Assembly (NCBI RefSeq): GCF_008035925.1
Contig: NZ_CP036264.1
Coordinates: forward strand, 1,957,409-2,021,408
Direction: 5' to 3'
Origin: Stieleria maiorica
Lineage (GTDB): Bacteria > Planctomycetota > Planctomycetia > Pirellulales > Pirellulaceae
DNA length: 64,000 bases
Shown here: in pieces, positions 1-12,166 of the stretch
Position numbering within the stretch: the first letter of the stretch is position 1
Layout of the letters: every line of letters starts with the position of its first letter
Position numbers and translations under genes: made by a program
The notes under the pieces: model-generated
Told to the model about the DNA's origin: nothing
The model's database searches: none
The model's input: only the letters and a program-made list of their open reading frames with translations

Positions 1-2104
1 GTACGCCGAGTGTCTTGATCAATTCGGCACGCCGGCGTTTCAGCCATTGCACGCGCGGCGAACCGGTGCCGTCGAGTGTCACATGGTGCTCGGGTGCGAC
101 GGGTTGTTCGAGCGTCCGAAGCTCGGCCAGTGTGGCGTCGATCAACGCTTGCAGCCGAACCGGATCGGACGCGAAATCGCCCAGTGGCAGGTGGCCGAGG
201 TCAGGTGATCGGAGCATGGGATCCAGCGCTGCACCCGTGGTGAACGCCGCGCCGGTGGCGATCGGGGCAGCGCCGATTGGGGGCACCATTCGACGCCGCA
301 ATTGCGACGCTCTGGCGAGACAGCGGTCCAGTTGTGCGGTGACTTGTTCCAGCTCTCGGCTGCGTGCCAGCGATTCGCCGTCGAGGTGATTGATGTACCA
401 AGCCGACCAGGTTTGTCGATGGTAGGTGTCGTCCAGCCAGGACGGATAACGCACCAAGTCAGCCAGCTGTCGGTTGCGAACCAAACTTTCCCGATAGGAC
501 AGCAGTCGCTCGATCGTCGCAACCACCCACTGCTCGCTGCGGCGCAAGTCGTCCACTTCATGTTCTCGGCGTAGTGCGATCGCACGCTCAGCGGCACGTG
601 TTTGTTCGGCACGTGTATATTCAGCACGCGCGGCAAACCGAAATCCCTGGCGGCGAACGTTTTGCAGGTCTTCGCGAATCGCACGCAAGGATCGCACCAA
701 GGATCCGCTGCCGCGATAGGTCAATTCGCTTGGCAAGTCGCGATACCAAGCGGAAGCGAGTGAATGCGGTTGATCGTAGCGTGCGGCCAGCCAGTCGACT
801 TGGCGAACGATCGCTTCGATTCTCAAGTCGATCTCGTCGGGCCAACGCGTCGTGTGGCCGTCAGCGGCAAACGCTCCCCATGACGTCGCAACGGTGGGAT
901 CGGCGGCGTGATGGTCCAGCGCCCACAGGAAATGATGCATGCGTCCGCGACGCAGCACCTGCTCGGACATCGGCAACGTCCCAAGACCGTCAAAGGTTCG
1001 GCGCAGGTCCCAACGGTTTGCATCCGAAGCGACCATCTCGCGCAAGCTGGATAATTCGGTCATCACGCGACGCCAACGCGTGATTTGGGCGTCGACATCG
1101 ATCAGTTTGCGACGCAGTTCGGCGTCCATTTCCAGCGCGGCGGCCGGCGGGATCGATGCAACGCCGAAGAAGTCGTCGTTGGAGTGGCGGGCATAAGGCG
1201 ATGCCGTGATCGGCGCGGTGTATCGGGCACGATTGCGGTCGGATTGCAGGTGTGCCAGCCAGCGAGAAAGTTCGCTGTGGCGGACACGCAGCTGCCAGAT
1301 TTGATCATGAAGCTCGGCCAGTTCGCCTTCGATCGGCCAGCCGGCGGCATTCCGCTGTGTCGATTGCAACTGTGCCGATTGCAACTGTGCCAGACGCGAC
1401 TGCAGGTATCGGCGGCGGGCGGCGATCGATGCTCGTTCACGCAAATCGGCGGAATCTGGGGCGTCTGCCGATCCGTTCCGGGACAATTCGATCGATGCCA
1501 ATTCCGTTTCGATTCGTGCCAGCTCGTCGCGCATTGCCCGCCGTGATGTCTGTTGGTCGGCGGTCTCGGCCGGCGAAAGCCCGCTGACGGCCGAGCGATT
1601 GAGCGGCAATCCGGCGAACAAGGCCGGGTCGCCAAGTCCGCTGCGCAGGCACGCGCTGATGACGCGTGAAACGCTGGTCACGGCGGTGTCGGTCAGGATG
1701 CCGTCGACGATCGATTCGGGGATTCGAATCGATTCCAGGGCACGCGTCGCGTCGGTCGAATCGGCGATCCCGTTGATCCAGCTGCCGTGTAGCCAATCGA
1801 ATCGATGGGCCGCTTCGCCGCGTGATTCGAATTCGATCGTCCGCCGTCCGCTGGAGGTCCCGTCGTGCTCGCGACGGCAATGGATTTTTCCGTTGCGATC
1901 GGCCCAGACCACGCGGCCGGCCGAAGAGCTCATCATGCCCAGCGGATACTCGCGACGAATCAACGAGTCGCGAACGAAACGGACGATCGCGGTTTTCCCA
2001 GACCCTTCGGGCGCGCAAATCACGTTCAAGGCTTCTGAGAAAGGCCCCAGCTCGACACGAGTCAGGGGGCCGTGGGTGTCGATATCGATCCGGTCCAACA
2101 ACAT
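1..2104 (-). CDS. P-loop ATPase with long helical region (SMC/RecF/YhaN-like), C-terminus beyond the window
   Basis: The open frame runs from an ATG at 2104 off the left edge, giving about 700 visible residues. The start is set by a strong ribosome site (AAGGAGGAG at 2112-2120 on the minus strand, 7 bases before ATG). Residues 1-45 read like the N-terminal lobe of an SMC/RecF-type ATPase: strand, then the Walker A motif APEGSGKT near residue 32. The rest is long, charged, Arg- and Glu-rich helix with repeated L/R/E patterns, as expected of a coiled-coil arm. The second nucleotide lobe (signature and Walker B) would lie off the window. Such proteins usually act on DNA ends or chromosomes. That role is inferred from the family, and the exact subfamily is not recognised. 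It is divergent from the lipoprotein gene to the right. Confidence 0.7.
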   Translation of the reverse strand, partial: MLLDRIDIDTHGPLTRVELGPFSEALNVICAPEGSGKTAIVRFVRDSLIRREYPLGMMSSSAGRVVWADRNGKIHCRREHDGTSSGRRTIEFESRGEAAHRFDWLHGSWINGIADSTDATRALESIRIPESIVDGILTDTAVTSVSRVISACLRSGLGDPALFAGLPLNRSAVSGLSPAETADQQTSRRAMRDELARIETELASIELSRNGSADAPDSADLRERASIAARRRYLQSRLAQLQSAQLQSTQRNAAGWPIEGELAELHDQIWQLRVRHSELSRWLAHLQSDRNRARYTAPITASPYARHSNDDFFGVASIPPAAALEMDAELRRKLIDVDAQITRWRRVMTELSSLREMVASDANRWDLRRTFDGLGTLPMSEQVLRRGRMHHFLWALDHHAADPTVATSWGAFAADGHTTRWPDEIDLRIEAIVRQVDWLAARYDQPHSLASAWYRDLPSELTYRGSGSLVRSLRAIREDLQNVRRQGFRFAARAEYTRAEQTRAAERAIALRREHEVDDLRRSEQWVVATIERLLSYRESLVRNRQLADLVRYPSWLDDTYHRQTWSAWYINHLDGESLARSRELEQVTAQLDRCLARASQLRRRMVPPIGAAPIATGAAFTTGAALDPMLRSPDLGHLPLGDFASDPVRLQALIDATLAELRTLEQPVAPEHHVTLDGTGSPRVQWLKRRRAELIKTLGV

Positions 2105-2480
2105 GGTCGGGCTCCTCCTTGGCCACAGCAACAATACAGTTTCAGTTGCCCGATCGACGTCCAAAACTCATTTCGGCGTTTGCGGGGATCAAGCAGCTGG
2201 GATGCGGGATCGGGGAACTTTAGTGAATGTCGTGTTTCACGAAAAGAGGAATCTGGCGAGGGCTTGTCTTGACGCGGATGCCGGAAAAATCGTAGTCCCT
2301 GGGGCGTGAAACGACGTTTCGCCGCGGCCGCCAGCGCCGCCCACGGCTGTCGCCCCGAAGCGTTTGTTGAAGTCAACTCGGGGAATCGTCTTCCGTCTCG
2401 CCTTCCAATTCGGGTAAGCCGTCGTGGACGACGCGAGGAGTCCTCGCCGTTGGCATGACGAATCCGCCATTTTCTGCCCT

Positions 2481-3434
2481 ATGCCGCGAATGCCCACTCC
2501 GCGACCGAATCGAATTCCCGGCACGCCCGGTCAGAATTGCTGTCGGAAACCCTGCCGGCGTCGATTTTATCTGGCGATCTCGCTGATTCTGACCTGCGCG
2601 ATCCTGCCGGTCGGATGTGCGTCCTGGTCCAGCTGGCCCGGACACGAAGACTCGCCCCACTCGGATCGTGGTGGTCCCACGCTGCCGCTGAAAAAGATCA
2701 CGCGTACGATCGAACTGGAAACGCGATTCGTCCAGATCCGATTTGATCCGGCGGATCCAGACCAGCTGCAATCGATGTGGCAATGGGTCGACGAAACCGT
2801 GTTGTCGCCGGAAACCCGAACGGTGTTGCGGCACAACGGATTGCGGATCGGTAAAGCGGCCCAGCCGGAGCGACTGGTCGGCAAATTGGACGCGTTGCAG
2901 TCCGCCCAGTCGCCCGACATCGTGGCCGATTTTCTGAGTTCGGTGGCCGTTTCCAGCCACCAATCCGAAGGCACCAAGACGATCCCGATGCGATTGGGAA
3001 AACGCTATGAGTTGCCGGTTCGGTTGCCGATCCAAGGCGACCAGGTCGTCATCATTCACGACCACCCGCAGCCGATCGGCAGGACCCTGCGCGACCCCCA
3101 GTTCTTGCTGGCGGTCACACCACGGCCCGACAGGGTGGCCAGTCAAATCCGCTTGCGAGTGCGGCCGGAAATCCAACACGGCGACATGCAACAGGATTGG
3201 GTCCAAGGCGACGCGGCGTTGCGGATCGATGTCCGCCGTCAATCCTGGTCGCTCGATTCGATGGAATTCGAGCTTGCCGGCGGCGAAGGCGACCTGTTTG
3301 TCGTCTCGGAAACGACCGAACGAAAGGGGCTCGGTCGGGAGATGTTTGGGGGCAAAAACGTCGATCAAATGGAACAGCAAACCGTGTTGCTGATCCGCAT
3401 CGCCAACGTGCCCACCCCCGCCGAAAAGCTGTGA
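2481..3434 (+). CDS. Putative lipoprotein of unknown function
   Basis: The protein has about 317 residues if it starts at 2481; the frame is open from 2424 but the upstream part lies in a dispersed palindromic repeat and looks non-coding. An ATG at 2490 is an alternative. The N-terminus carries basic residues, a hydrophobic segment and a lipobox-like LPVGC, so it should be exported and lipid-anchored. The mature part is soluble-looking and mixed alpha/beta with no motif I recognise. It ends about 80 bases before alaS and may share its transcript, although nothing suggests a common job. The coding call is supported by length, codon use and the clear export signal. The function is unknown. Confidence 0.7.
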   Translation: MPRMPTPRPNRIPGTPGQNCCRKPCRRRFYLAISLILTCAILPVGCASWSSWPGHEDSPHSDRGGPTLPLKKITRTIELETRFVQIRFDPADPDQLQSMWQWVDETVLSPETRTVLRHNGLRIGKAAQPERLVGKLDALQSAQSPDIVADFLSSVAVSSHQSEGTKTIPMRLGKRYELPVRLPIQGDQVVIIHDHPQPIGRTLRDPQFLLAVTPRPDRVASQIRLRVRPEIQHGDMQQDWVQGDAALRIDVRRQSWSLDSMEFELAGGEGDLFVVSETTERKGLGREMFGGKNVDQMEQQTVLLIRIANVPTPAEKL

Positions 3435-3512
3435 CGCTCCGGCTACGAGAAATCGGATCCATCCGATATCATCGGCACCACTGCACTCCTTTCTATCTCC
3501 GTGCGTTGACCC

Positions 3513-6344
<2,832 letters not shown>

Positions 6345-6346
6345 AC

Positions 6347-6910
6347 CTCGTTCCCAGGCTCCAGCCTGGGAACGCAAGGCCGCGGAGGCTCTTGCCTCCG
6401 ACGGCGTTGCTGAGGCCGGACACTCAGTGACAGCGCGTGACGAGGCAAGAGCCTCGTCACGAGTAATCCCGTACTCGTTCCCAGGCTCCAGCCTGGGAAC
6501 GCAAGGCCGCGGAGGCTCTTGCCTCCGGCGGCGGTGCTGAGGCAGGAGCCTCAGTGGCAGCGCGTGACGAGGCAAGAGCCTCGTCACGAGTAATCCCGTA
6601 CTCGTTCCCGGGCTCCAGCCTGGGAACGCAAGGCCGGGGAGGCTCTTGCCTCCGACGATGGTTCTGAGGCAGGAGCCTCAGTGGCAGCGCGTGACGAGAC
6701 CGGAGCCTCGTCACGAGGGACAAAAAAGAGTACAAACAGCGTGACTCGTTCCCGGGCTCCGGCCTGGGAACGCAAGGTGCCGGAGGCTCCTGCCTCCGAC
6801 CATAAACGCAAGATGCCTGAGACATTCGTCTCTGGGAATTCTCGTCACGAGAGAACGATCTTCACTCCCAGGCGACCGCCCGGGATCGTGAGGTCGCTGA
6901 GGCTTCGCCT
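6347..6910. repeat. REP-type hairpin repeat array, upstream block (3 good units plus a decayed fourth)
   Basis: Units begin at 6347, 6474, 6601 and 6745, each opening with CTCGTTCCC. A full unit is about 127 bases and holds four hairpins: GTTCCCAGGC/GCCTGGGAAC, GGAGGC/GCCTCC, CTGAGGC/GCCTCAG and CGTGACGAGGC/GCCTCGTCACG. All four share an inner AGGC/GCCT stem closed on a four-base loop. The fourth unit decays after its second hairpin. The block lies between alaS and the REP-associated transposase gene and matches the block on the far side of that gene. Open frames across it are artefacts. Confidence 0.92.
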
Positions 6911-7009
6911 CTTCCGCGATATCGGATGCGCTGATGAAACAAGTTTGCATCGCACACGCATGCAAATTTCAACAGCTCATTCATTCTGAAAACGCGGAGA
7001 AGTAATCTT

Positions 7010-7546
7010 ATGGGCCGAACTCGCTACAAATTCGATGAAGATGCTTACCCCCATTTCGTAACATGCACCATCAACGCGTGGTTGCCGGTGTTCTCCAATC
7101 CTGACTTTGTGGATATCGTGCTTGATTCCTGGCGGTTTTTACAACGGGAACGGAGCATTCAAATCGAAGGTTGGGTCGTCCTGGAAAACCATTTGCATTG
7201 GATCGGCGTCGGGCCATTGCTCGGGAAGCGTGTGGGGGAATTCAAATCCTACACTGCAAAGCAGATTCTGATTGAGATGCAGAAACGGGGTTATCAGACG
7301 CTGCTTGACCAGTTTCGCTACTTCAAACGACGCTACAAGAATGACCAGGTTCATCAACTTTGGCAGGAGGGAAGTCATCCCAAGCGGATTGATACCGACC
7401 AGATGATGTGGCAAAAATTGGATTACATTCACCACAATCCGGTCAAGCGAGGTTATGTCGATGATCCGGTCCATTGGCGATATTCAAGCGCGCGAAGCTA
7501 CGCTGGACAGCAGGGGCTGTTAGAGATCTGCCAGGACTGGCGTTAG
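7010..7546 (+). CDS. REP-associated (Y1/HUH-type) transposase
   Basis: This 178-residue single-strand DNA transposase-like protein belongs to the IS200/RAYT superfamily, which binds and cuts REP hairpins. The HUH metal motif is visible as ENHLHWI (His61, His63). The C-terminal signature LDYIHHNPVKRGYV and the tail RYSSARSYAG are typical of the family. A GGAG ribosome site lies about 10 bases before the ATG at 7010. At the place where many RAYTs carry the catalytic tyrosine (WQ..Y), this protein reads WQEGSHPK; Tyr139 in YIHHNP is the nearest tyrosine, so catalysis is uncertain. It is flanked on both sides by arrays of hairpin repeats, the expected arrangement for a REP-mobilising or REP-maintaining enzyme. 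Confidence 0.88.
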   Translation: MGRTRYKFDEDAYPHFVTCTINAWLPVFSNPDFVDIVLDSWRFLQRERSIQIEGWVVLENHLHWIGVGPLLGKRVGEFKSYTAKQILIEMQKRGYQTLLDQFRYFKRRYKNDQVHQLWQEGSHPKRIDTDQMMWQKLDYIHHNPVKRGYVDDPVHWRYSSARSYAGQQGLLEICQDWR

Positions 7547-7567
7547 CCTCAGATTCGCAAACCCCAC

Positions 7568-8756
7568 CTCGTTCCCAGGCTCCGGCCTGGGAACGCGAGG
7601 CCGGGGAGGCTCCCGCCTCCGGCGGCGTTGCTGAGGCCGGAGCCTCAGGGCAGCGCGTGACGAGGCCGGAGCCTCGTCACGAGTATCCCGCACTCGTTCC
7701 CAGGCTCCGGCCTGGGAACGCAAGGTCGCGGAGGCTCTTGCCTCCGGCGACGGTGCTGAGGCAGGAGCCTCAAGGCAGCGCGTGACGAGGCCGGAGCCTC
7801 GTCACGAGTATCCCGCACTCGTTCCCAGGCTCCGGCCTGGGAACGCAAGGTCGCGGAGGCTCTTGCCTCCGGCGACGGTGCTGAGGCAGGAGCCTCAGAG
7901 GCAGCGCGTGACGAGGCCGGAGCCTCGTCACGAGTATCCCGTACTCGTTCCCAGGCTCCGGCCTGGGAACGCGAGGCCGCGGAGGCTCTTGCCTCTCCGA
8001 CGGCGTTGCTGAGGCAGGAGCCTCAGTGGCAGCGCGTGACGAGGCAAGAGCCTCGTCACGAGTATCCCGTGCTCGTTCCCAGGCTCCGGTCTGGGAACGC
8101 GAGGCCGCGGAGGCTCTTGCCTCCGACGGCGTTGCTGAGGCAGGAGCCTCAGTGGCAGCGCGTGACGAGGCAAGAGCCTCGTCACGAGTATCCCGTACTC
8201 GTTCCCAGGCTCCGGCCTGGGAACGCGAGGTCGCGGAGGCTCTTGCCTCCGGCGACGGTGCTGAGGCAGGAGCCTCAAGGAAGCGCGTGACGAGGCCGGA
8301 GCCTCGTCACGAGTACCCCGCACTCGTTCCCAGGCTCCGGCCTGGGAACGCAAGGCCGGGGAGGCTCTTGCCTCTGACGATGGTTCTGAGGCCGGAGCCT
8401 CAGGACAGTGCGTGACGAGGCAAGAGCCTCGTCACGAGTATCCCGTACTCGTTCCCAGGCTCCGGCCTGGGAACGCAAGGCCGGGGAGGCTCTTGCCTCC
8501 GACGGCGTTGCTGAGGCAGGAGCCTCAGTGGCAGCGCGTGACGAGGCAAGAGCCTCGTCACGAGTATCCCGTGCTCGTTCCCAGGCTCCGGCCTGGGAAC
8601 GCGAGGCCGCGGAGGCTCTTGCCTCCGACGGCGTCGCTGAGGCCGGAGCCTCAGTGGCAGCGCGTAACGAGGCAGGAGCCTCGTCACGAGGGAAGACGAG
8701 ACCGGAGCCTCGTCACGAGGGAAGACGAGACCGGAGCCTCGTCACGAGGGAAGAGG
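7568..8756. repeat. REP-type hairpin repeat array, downstream block (9 units)
   Basis: Units of 125-128 bases begin at 7568, 7693, 7818, 7944, 8072, 8198, 8323, 8448 and 8574, each starting CTCGTTCCC. After the ninth unit (about 8690) two further partial copies of the last hairpin (GAGACCGGAGCCTCGTCACG) follow. Each unit holds the same four AGGC/GCCT-core hairpins as the block before the transposase gene. Loops alternate between types such as AAGA, CCGG and AGGA, which keeps the stems intact. The array ends just before the 3' end of the minus-strand TM2 gene. Confidence 0.95.
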
Positions 8757-8771
8757 GAAGGAGGGCACGGT

Positions 8772-9215
8772 TCAGATCTCCGCGTTCAACTCATCGACCT
8801 GTTCGTTCAGCGTCAGCAGGTCATACACGAACCCGACGCCGAGCAATCCACCGGTCAGCAGGAACAGCACCCCGGTGAAGATCTTGCCCAGGTACAACCG
8901 GTGGACGCCGAACAGTCCCAAGAACGTGTGCAGCACCCAGCAGATGGTGTAGTCAAACCGGCCCGGTCGATAGCGACGCGAGGCATCGTCGGCCATCGAG
9001 GGGATCAGAAACAGGTCCACAATCCAGCCGATTAACAGCAATCCACCGGTAAAGAACCAGATCGCGCCGGTGACAGGACGGCCGAAATAAAACCGGTGCG
9101 CTCCGAAGATGCCCAGAATCCAGTACAGGTACCCGATCAACACCGGGTGGGTCGGAGCCGTCACCTCGGTCGCGGTCTGGCCTGGGTTTGTGTAAAGGTC
9201 GGTCGTAGCGTGCAT
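8772..9215 (-). CDS. TM2 domain membrane protein (two TM2 modules)
   Basis: The 147-residue protein contains two TM2 units in tandem. The first reads YWILGIFGAHRFYFGRPVTG followed by a hydrophobic FFTGGLLLIGWIVDLFLIP. The second reads HTFLGLFGVHRLYLGKIFTG followed by LLTGGLLGVGFVYDLLTL. Four membrane segments are expected, with a short soluble N-terminus. The G-x-H-R-F/L-Y motif is diagnostic of the family, whose biochemical role is unsettled in bacteria. The start at 9215 is the first ATG before the first TM2 unit. The gene is divergent from the GT2 gene across a 300-base gap with no other visible feature. Confidence 0.9.
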   Translation of the reverse strand: MHATTDLYTNPGQTATEVTAPTHPVLIGYLYWILGIFGAHRFYFGRPVTGAIWFFTGGLLLIGWIVDLFLIPSMADDASRRYRPGRFDYTICWVLHTFLGLFGVHRLYLGKIFTGVLFLLTGGLLGVGFVYDLLTLNEQVDELNAEI

Positions 9216-9518
9216 GGCTCGGAAATTCAGGGCGATGGAAGTCGGAAAAAACGACAGCGGACATTCATGGCAGACCCTACCCGCCGAGTCACAATCTTCA
9301 GCAAATCACATTCCAATTCGCCACTCCCGCTCCGATCTTGGCAACGTCCGGAACAGGAAGTTTGCCGTTCGCAAGTCTGATGGCCGGACGCTGGCGACCA
9401 TCGGTGGGACCAGTTCGTTGCGATGTTCGAGCGATCGATCCCACGACAATTCCATCCCATTTCTGCTAGGATGCCGCGTTATTCATCCCCCTGGTCAAAT
9501 GCGCGTGAGACAGCTTTG

Positions 9519-10517
9519 ATGAACGGTTTTCCGGGATCCGCGACGTTCGTGATCCCCACCATGGACGAACAGGATACGGTGGGCACGTTGGTCGAGAAGA
9601 TTGACGCGGCCTGTGGGGGCATCGGGTTGCCCCACGACGTGCTGTTCATCGACGACGGCTCGACCGACGAAACGTGGTCGCGAATCGAGGCACTTGCCGA
9701 GCAATATGATCACGTCCGCGGCATCCGTTTCCGGCGGAATTTTGGCAAAGCGGCCGCGCTATCGGCCGGGTTCGCCCAAGCCACCGGGGACGTCGTGTTC
9801 ACCATGGACGCCGATCTGCAAGACGATCCGGTGGAGATTCCCGCGTTCATCGACAAGCTGAACGAAGGCTTTGATGTCGTCAGCGGATGGAAACAGAAAC
9901 GCAAGGACGCGCTCGACAAGACGTTGCCCAGCAAAGTCTTTAACTGGCTGGTCAGCCGCATGACCGGTGTGCACCTCCATGACCACAACTGCGGGTTCAA
10001 GGCCTATCGCGGTCCGGTGACCAAGGACGTCACCTTATACGGCGAACGACACCGTTTCGTGCCCGTGTTGGCCGCAGCCAGGGGGTGGCGAATCGCCGAG
10101 ATCCCGGTCGTTCACCATGCCCGCCAGTTCGGCCAGTCCAAGTACGGTGTCTCGCGACTGGCCAAAGGATTCCTGGACCTGCTGTCGATCTTCTTCCTGA
10201 CAACGTTCGGCAAGCGACCGTTCCACTTCGTCGGGGCGATCGGATTGCTGTTCTTTTTAACCGGAGGCTTCGGCCTGGTCTATTTGGCCGCGATGTGGGT
10301 GATCTCGCGACAATTGGAATCGATGACCGACGTCGATCTGCACGCCTCGGCATTGTTTTATTACTGTATCACCGCGCTGCTGCTGGGCGCCCAAATGTTC
10401 TTGGCCGGATTGCTGGCCGAGCTGATCGTGTCGCTGTCGGATCAATCCAAGACCCCGTACAGCATTTTGCAAGACACACAATCGCCGCGTGAAACGACCG
10501 AGCGCTGTCCGTCATGA
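9519..10517 (+). CDS. GT2 glycosyltransferase with C-terminal membrane segments (DPM1/GtrB-like)
   Basis: The protein has 332 residues from the ATG at 9519; the frame is open further upstream but the fold begins at SATFVIPTMDEQDTVGTL, so the later start is preferred. The GT-A fold shows DDGSTDETW, the DxD-type MDADLQDDP and the acceptor-side GQSKYG motif, as in enzymes that transfer a sugar to a polyprenyl phosphate at the cytoplasmic membrane face. Two hydrophobic segments near residues 235-260 and 285-310 would anchor it. It overlaps the next gene by four bases (ATGA at 10514), so the two are almost certainly co-translated. The next gene could be the integral-membrane transferase that uses the lipid-linked sugar; that is inference. 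Confidence 0.92.
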   Translation: MNGFPGSATFVIPTMDEQDTVGTLVEKIDAACGGIGLPHDVLFIDDGSTDETWSRIEALAEQYDHVRGIRFRRNFGKAAALSAGFAQATGDVVFTMDADLQDDPVEIPAFIDKLNEGFDVVSGWKQKRKDALDKTLPSKVFNWLVSRMTGVHLHDHNCGFKAYRGPVTKDVTLYGERHRFVPVLAAARGWRIAEIPVVHHARQFGQSKYGVSRLAKGFLDLLSIFFLTTFGKRPFHFVGAIGLLFFLTGGFGLVYLAAMWVISRQLESMTDVDLHASALFYYCITALLLGAQMFLAGLLAELIVSLSDQSKTPYSILQDTQSPRETTERCPS

Positions 10518-12082
10518 CGAACCACAACGACCGAGGATTCTCGGTTGCCACCGTCTACACCTTGTTGATCGTGATCGCGTTGTCGGTCGTCTCCGGCCGG
10601 ATCGCGACCGTCATCAGCCGCGAAGGCGACACGCCGTTTCTAAGTGCCAACGACCGGTCCCGCTGGTGCACGATCGCCGCTTTGGTTGAAAACGGAACCT
10701 ACCAAATCGATCCATTTCTGGAGCGTCGCGGGATCAAGCAGAACCGCCGACCGTGGGCGACGATCGACTTGGTGCGGCATCAGGGACGTGACGGACAATT
10801 GCACTACTACAGCAGCAAGCCCCCGTTGTTGCCGACGCTCTATGCCGGCGTCTACTGGTGCGTTTCGCGCACCGTGGGGATGTGGCTGAGCGACTATCCG
10901 ATCTATGTCGGCCGGATCGTGTTGTGGTTGGTCAACGTCCCGACCCTGTTTGTCTTTTTGCTGTGTACCATCCTGGCGATCGACCGCATCACGCAGTCGG
11001 TTTGGGCGAAGTGTTTTCTGGCCGCATCGGTCTGCTTCGGCACGATGTTGCTGCCGTTCACGATTGCTTTGAACAATCACCTGCCGGCCGCCGCCTCGGC
11101 AGCGGTCGTGCTGTACGTCTACGTTCGATCGCTGGACACGACGACCGGGCACGGTTGGTGGTTGCTGGCCGGACTGGCTGCCGGATTCACCGCGGCCAAC
11201 GAGTTGCCGGCGTTGTCGATGACGGTGTTCTGGGCCGGGCTGCTGCTGTTGGTCCGGCGGCCTGCCCTGCCGGCCTACTGCGCCGGTGTGTTGGTCGTCG
11301 CCGCCGCGTTCTTTGCGACCAACTGGATCGCACACCAAAGCCTGCGACCACCCTACATGCATCGTGGCGACGGCGACCTGATCGCCACACTACCGCAGAC
11401 GAATCCGGGCGTCGAAGAAGTGCGATCGGCGCTGCTGAAACAGGCTCTCGCTGCCGAACAATCGGACATCCAAATCGGGCCATCGAGAGTGCCCCAGCGG
11501 TCCAGGGTGCTCGTCGACGGAAAACGACAATTCGGCTTGATCCAGCTCGACGACGGACCGGCGCAGCTGCGCCATTGGGACGACTGGTATGACTATCCGT
11601 CCAGTTACTGGGTGGACGGAAAACGCCGTGGCGTGGACATCGGCCAGCCGTCGCGGCTGGTCTATGCGGCCCACATGACGTTTGGGCATTATGGCATTTT
11701 TTCGCTCACCCCGATCTGGTTGTTGATGCCGATCGGATTGCTGGGGTTGCGAGCGTCACGGTCGACGGAGCTGCGTCTTTTGCTAGCAGCGATCGCTCTG
11801 GCCACGGTCGTGTGCGCGGTGTTTTATGTGCTGCGTCCGGAGATCGACCGCAACTATGGCGGCGTCAGCGTGTGTTTTCGCTGGATGTTGTGGTTCGCTC
11901 CGTTGTGGTTGTTCGCCATCGCCGGTCCCGTCGAGTGGCTCTCCGGCCGTTCTTGGGGGCGGTGTTTGACGTTCGTTTTGCTAGCAGCCAGTGTGACTTC
12001 CGTTTCGATCTCGCTTGATGGTCCTTGGCAGTCTCCCTGGCTTTACCGTTTTTGGCACTATTTGGGCTGGATCGCCCCGTAA
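10514..12082 (+). CDS. Polytopic membrane protein, probable GT-C-like glycosyltransferase partner
   Basis: This 522-residue protein has an N-terminal membrane segment, an exported-looking loop with DxxW and YYSSKPPLLPTLYA patterns, then about eight more hydrophobic segments. It has a second large loop (about 280-390) and a membrane-rich C-terminus. The YSSKPPLLP stretch resembles the 'KPPL' motif of PMT/ArnT-like GT-C enzymes (family knowledge), which take sugars from polyprenyl-phosphate donors. The four-base overlap with the GT2 gene fits a donor-making/donor-using pair. Sequence similarity to a named family could not be tested, so the substrate is open. Confidence 0.75.
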   Translation: MTNHNDRGFSVATVYTLLIVIALSVVSGRIATVISREGDTPFLSANDRSRWCTIAALVENGTYQIDPFLERRGIKQNRRPWATIDLVRHQGRDGQLHYYSSKPPLLPTLYAGVYWCVSRTVGMWLSDYPIYVGRIVLWLVNVPTLFVFLLCTILAIDRITQSVWAKCFLAASVCFGTMLLPFTIALNNHLPAAASAAVVLYVYVRSLDTTTGHGWWLLAGLAAGFTAANELPALSMTVFWAGLLLLVRRPALPAYCAGVLVVAAAFFATNWIAHQSLRPPYMHRGDGDLIATLPQTNPGVEEVRSALLKQALAAEQSDIQIGPSRVPQRSRVLVDGKRQFGLIQLDDGPAQLRHWDDWYDYPSSYWVDGKRRGVDIGQPSRLVYAAHMTFGHYGIFSLTPIWLLMPIGLLGLRASRSTELRLLLAAIALATVVCAVFYVLRPEIDRNYGGVSVCFRWMLWFAPLWLFAIAGPVEWLSGRSWGRCLTFVLLAASVTSVSISLDGPWQSPWLYRFWHYLGWIAP

Positions 12083-12166
12083 AAACCGGCGTACCATCGC
12101 AGGGTCGGACGGCTGACGATCCGCCGGCCGAATCAGGATCGCTTGCTAGCTGGAGCTTGAAACTCT

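Noticed and set aside
142-1083. Overlapping plus and minus frames at the left edge
   Set aside because: They are shadows of the long minus-strand ATPase frame that runs off the window.
7568-8756. CRISPR array
   Set aside because: Units are contiguous 125-128-base repeats made of hairpins with no unique spacers and no cas genes.
6349-8878. Long open frames across the hairpin arrays on both strands (peptides of the RSQAGAWERV / RHEYPVLVPRLRPGNA type)
   Set aside because: They are translations of the tandem repeat, with identical peptides every unit and no ribosome sites.
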